Below, one piece after another: positions 23,727 to 25,239 of a stretch of DNA of 25,239 nucleotides (within the stretch, counting starts at the first letter, position 1; every line of letters begins with the position of its first letter). Made by a program: the position numbers and the translations under genes. Below the pieces are notes generated by a model. The model had not been told where the DNA came from and did not search any database. It worked only from the letters and a program-made list of their open reading frames with translations. The stretch covers positions 1 through 25,239 of the forward strand of contig CABSMS010000022.1 in assembly GCA_902478885.1 (NCBI GenBank). The letters run 5' to 3'. This DNA comes from an uncultured Collinsella sp. GTDB lineage: Bacteria; Actinomycetota; Coriobacteriia; Coriobacteriales; Coriobacteriaceae.

Positions 23727-25226
23727 TTAGCTAATTCCCACAAACATGCAGCCCGAGGTGGCGCCGCGCAGGCGGGCGGCGGGCTTGCGGCCGGCTTGAG
23801 CCGCCTCGACGGCGCGACGGACGCGAGCGACGGCACGGCCAATCTCATCGGCCTCGAGCAGGGTTCCGTCGACCATAAGACGACGGACGCCGGCGTCGAG
23901 CAACTGCGGTACCTGCGGCGTGAGGTCGATGGGGTAGGCGTCGTACAGGCGTGAGCGGCCGTGGATGTCGGTACGCACCGGCATGATCTTGCCGTCGATA
24001 TTCTTGAGCGAGAGCTTGCGGGCACGCAGGCGGCAGTTGGCACAATCGTGGATACAGCCGTTGGCAACCTGCAGAATGCAATGCTCGCTTGTCATGACGC
24101 GCGGGCGGCCAAAGACGGTGATGCCCAGAGCCGCGGGCGCGGCGGCGCCGAGCGAGACAATCTCGTCGAGTGTGATCTCGGGCGAGAGCCAAAACGCACC
24201 GGCTCCGCGCTCGGCAAGCGCCTCCATGCAGGGCGTGTTGTGCACCGGCAGGCAAGAGCGAATCTCGGCCGTGGCGCCAACCTGGGCGGCCAGGGCAAGC
24301 TCAGAGATGTTGCCAATAGCGACCGTGGCGCCGGCAACAACCCACGGGTCGACACGTACGTGGTCAACGGCGCGGCAGACCTCGTCGAGCACGGGTACGA
24401 TGCCCTGCTCAAATGCATCGGCGGGGGAGAGCTCGGCCGCATCGAGCGCGTCGGTGGTCATGTAGATGCGCGTTGCACCCTCCGCCCGCACTGCCTCGGC
24501 GGCCTCGAGCGAGGTGACGGTGGCACAGATCTGCGGCTCATCGCGGTAGTGCTCGGGCGCGGGACGGGAATCACTGGTTGCAATCGCCGGCAGCTCGAGC
24601 GTTTTCGCGCGCTCCTCGTACGGTGCCAGAATGACCTCTTCCAGCGCCTTACAAGCGGCGGCGCGCACCTTGTGCACGGCGGAAAAGCCCATACCGCAGC
24701 CGGCGTCGAGCGAAACGTCAAAGCTTGCGGCCTCAAAGGGAGAGGAGCCCATGCGCCCGACGTGCTCAACCAGATCGGATGCCTCGACGGCGCGGGTCTT
24801 GGCAGCCTCGACGGTAAAGCCCGTGGCCGTGGCCGTAAGCGAAGGATCGTCGCAGCAGGTGAGCGTAACGGTAAACGGCTCGCCCAGACGCGCTACGACG
24901 GTAACATCCACGGCGCGGCGGCGCAGCACATCGCGCTTGAGCGCGGCGCCGGCGGCGTCAATGGCGCGCTGACTTCGAATCACGCGCACGCGGCAGCCCT
25001 CGGGCATGCTGCGGGGCACGCGGCACTCGATGATGTCGCCCGCGGCGGCATCATCGGCGGCGATGGTGGTCAGGAACTGGTCGAACTCATCGTCATGGCG
25101 AAGCTCCAGCAGGTCGCCCTTGCCAACGGGCTCAAACAACTCAATGCGGGCGATGGCAGCGCGGCGACGGCGGTCGTCGGGCTTGAGCCCGCGCACATCG
25201 CGGTTGGCCAGACGGCTGCCCAGCAC
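23727..25226 (-). CDS. U32 family protein, RlhA/YdcP-like, C-terminal part (5' end cut by contig edge)
   Basis: About 500 residues remain of a U32-family protein whose N-terminus is beyond the contig. The fragment opens with NRDVRGLKPDDRRRRA. A DUF3656-like middle domain follows (FDVSLDAGCGMGFSAVHKVR around 170-190) and then a C-terminal U32-like barrel. Near residue 390-405 the segment SEHCILQVANGCIHDCANCR holds four cysteines. Several U32 proteins (RlhA, TrhP, UbiU/UbiV) are hydroxylases or partners that bind a [4Fe-4S] cluster through four cysteines, and RlhA acts on 23S rRNA. Neighbouring an RNA pseudouridine synthase, an RNA-modifying role is more likely than proteolysis. The GTG at 25226 is just an internal codon at the edge. 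Confidence 0.82.
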   Translation of the reverse strand: MLGSRLANRDVRGLKPDDRRRRAAIARIELFEPVGKGDLLELRHDDEFDQFLTTIAADDAAAGDIIECRVPRSMPEGCRVRVIRSQRAIDAAGAALKRDVLRRRAVDVTVVARLGEPFTVTLTCCDDPSLTATATGFTVEAAKTRAVEASDLVEHVGRMGSSPFEAASFDVSLDAGCGMGFSAVHKVRAAACKALEEVILAPYEERAKTLELPAIATSDSRPAPEHYRDEPQICATVTSLEAAEAVRAEGATRIYMTTDALDAAELSPADAFEQGIVPVLDEVCRAVDHVRVDPWVVAGATVAIGNISELALAAQVGATAEIRSCLPVHNTPCMEALAERGAGAFWLSPEITLDEIVSLGAAAPAALGITVFGRPRVMTSEHCILQVANGCIHDCANCRLRARKLSLKNIDGKIMPVRTDIHGRSRLYDAYPIDLTPQVPQLLDAGVRRLMVDGTLLEADEIGRAVARVRRAVEAAQAGRKPAARLRGATSGCMFVGIS

Positions 25227-25239
25227 CTGTCTCTTATAC
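25227..25239. other. Residual Nextera/Tn5 mosaic-end adapter (right contig end)
   Basis: CTGTCTCTTATAC is the first 13 bases of the reverse-complemented Tn5 mosaic end. It marks the end of genomic sequence at 25226 and mirrors the adapter at the left end. Confidence 0.96.

Overview
The window looks like one 25.2 kb contig from a GC-rich Gram-positive bacterium. The best fit is the actinobacterial class Coriobacteriia, probably Collinsella or a close relative. That call is inference. It rests on GC-rich third positions, strong codon bias in the ribosomal genes, a FabK-type enoyl reductase, a fused AccD-AccA polypeptide and a zinc-ribbon L24. Both contig ends carry Tn5/Nextera mosaic-end adapter sequence (positions 2-20 and 25227-25239), so the two end genes are cut by library construction.

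Layout. (1) 21-840: the 3' end of fusA (EF-G), then rpsJ (S10) and a strong terminator. (2) 900-12355: birA on the minus strand, divergent from a tightly packed plus-strand run fabH-acpP-fabK-fabD-fabG-fabF-accB-fabZ-accC-accDA. This run encodes nearly the whole type II fatty acid synthesis pathway and all of acetyl-CoA carboxylase, and BirA supplies biotin ligation for AccB. A lone PTS EIIC-like membrane protein follows before a terminator. (3) 12432-14258: a cation diffusion facilitator and a histidine phosphatase. (4) 14259-14717: a near-continuous 165-bp palindrome followed by a structured leader. (5) 14718-20506: rplC-rplD-rplW-rplB-rpsS-rplV-rpsC-rplP-rpmC-rpsQ-rplN-rplX, then a terminator. 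(6) 20507-22749: an operator-rich upstream region, a Gfo/Idh/MocA oxidoreductase and a DeoR-type regulator. (7) 22750-23051: an intergenic array of six alternating inverted 16-bp repeats with a 39-41 bp period. (8) 23052-25226: on the minus strand, a U32-family protein with a four-cysteine cluster and an RluA-family pseudouridine synthase.

The gene content is mostly housekeeping; the unusual part is the arrangement. S10 is separated from rplC by about 14 kb containing the fatty acid module, and the ribosomal cluster stops at L24 instead of running on into L5. The split cluster appears to have acquired its own non-coding elements: a 26-bp motif shared upstream of rplC and rplB, a large hairpin before each motif, and a structured gap between rpsQ and rplN. 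The most striking non-coding features are the 165-bp palindrome, the alternating repeat array, the shared ribosomal leader motif and a twin operator-like repeat in front of fabH. No tRNA, rRNA, insertion sequence transposase or CRISPR locus was seen.
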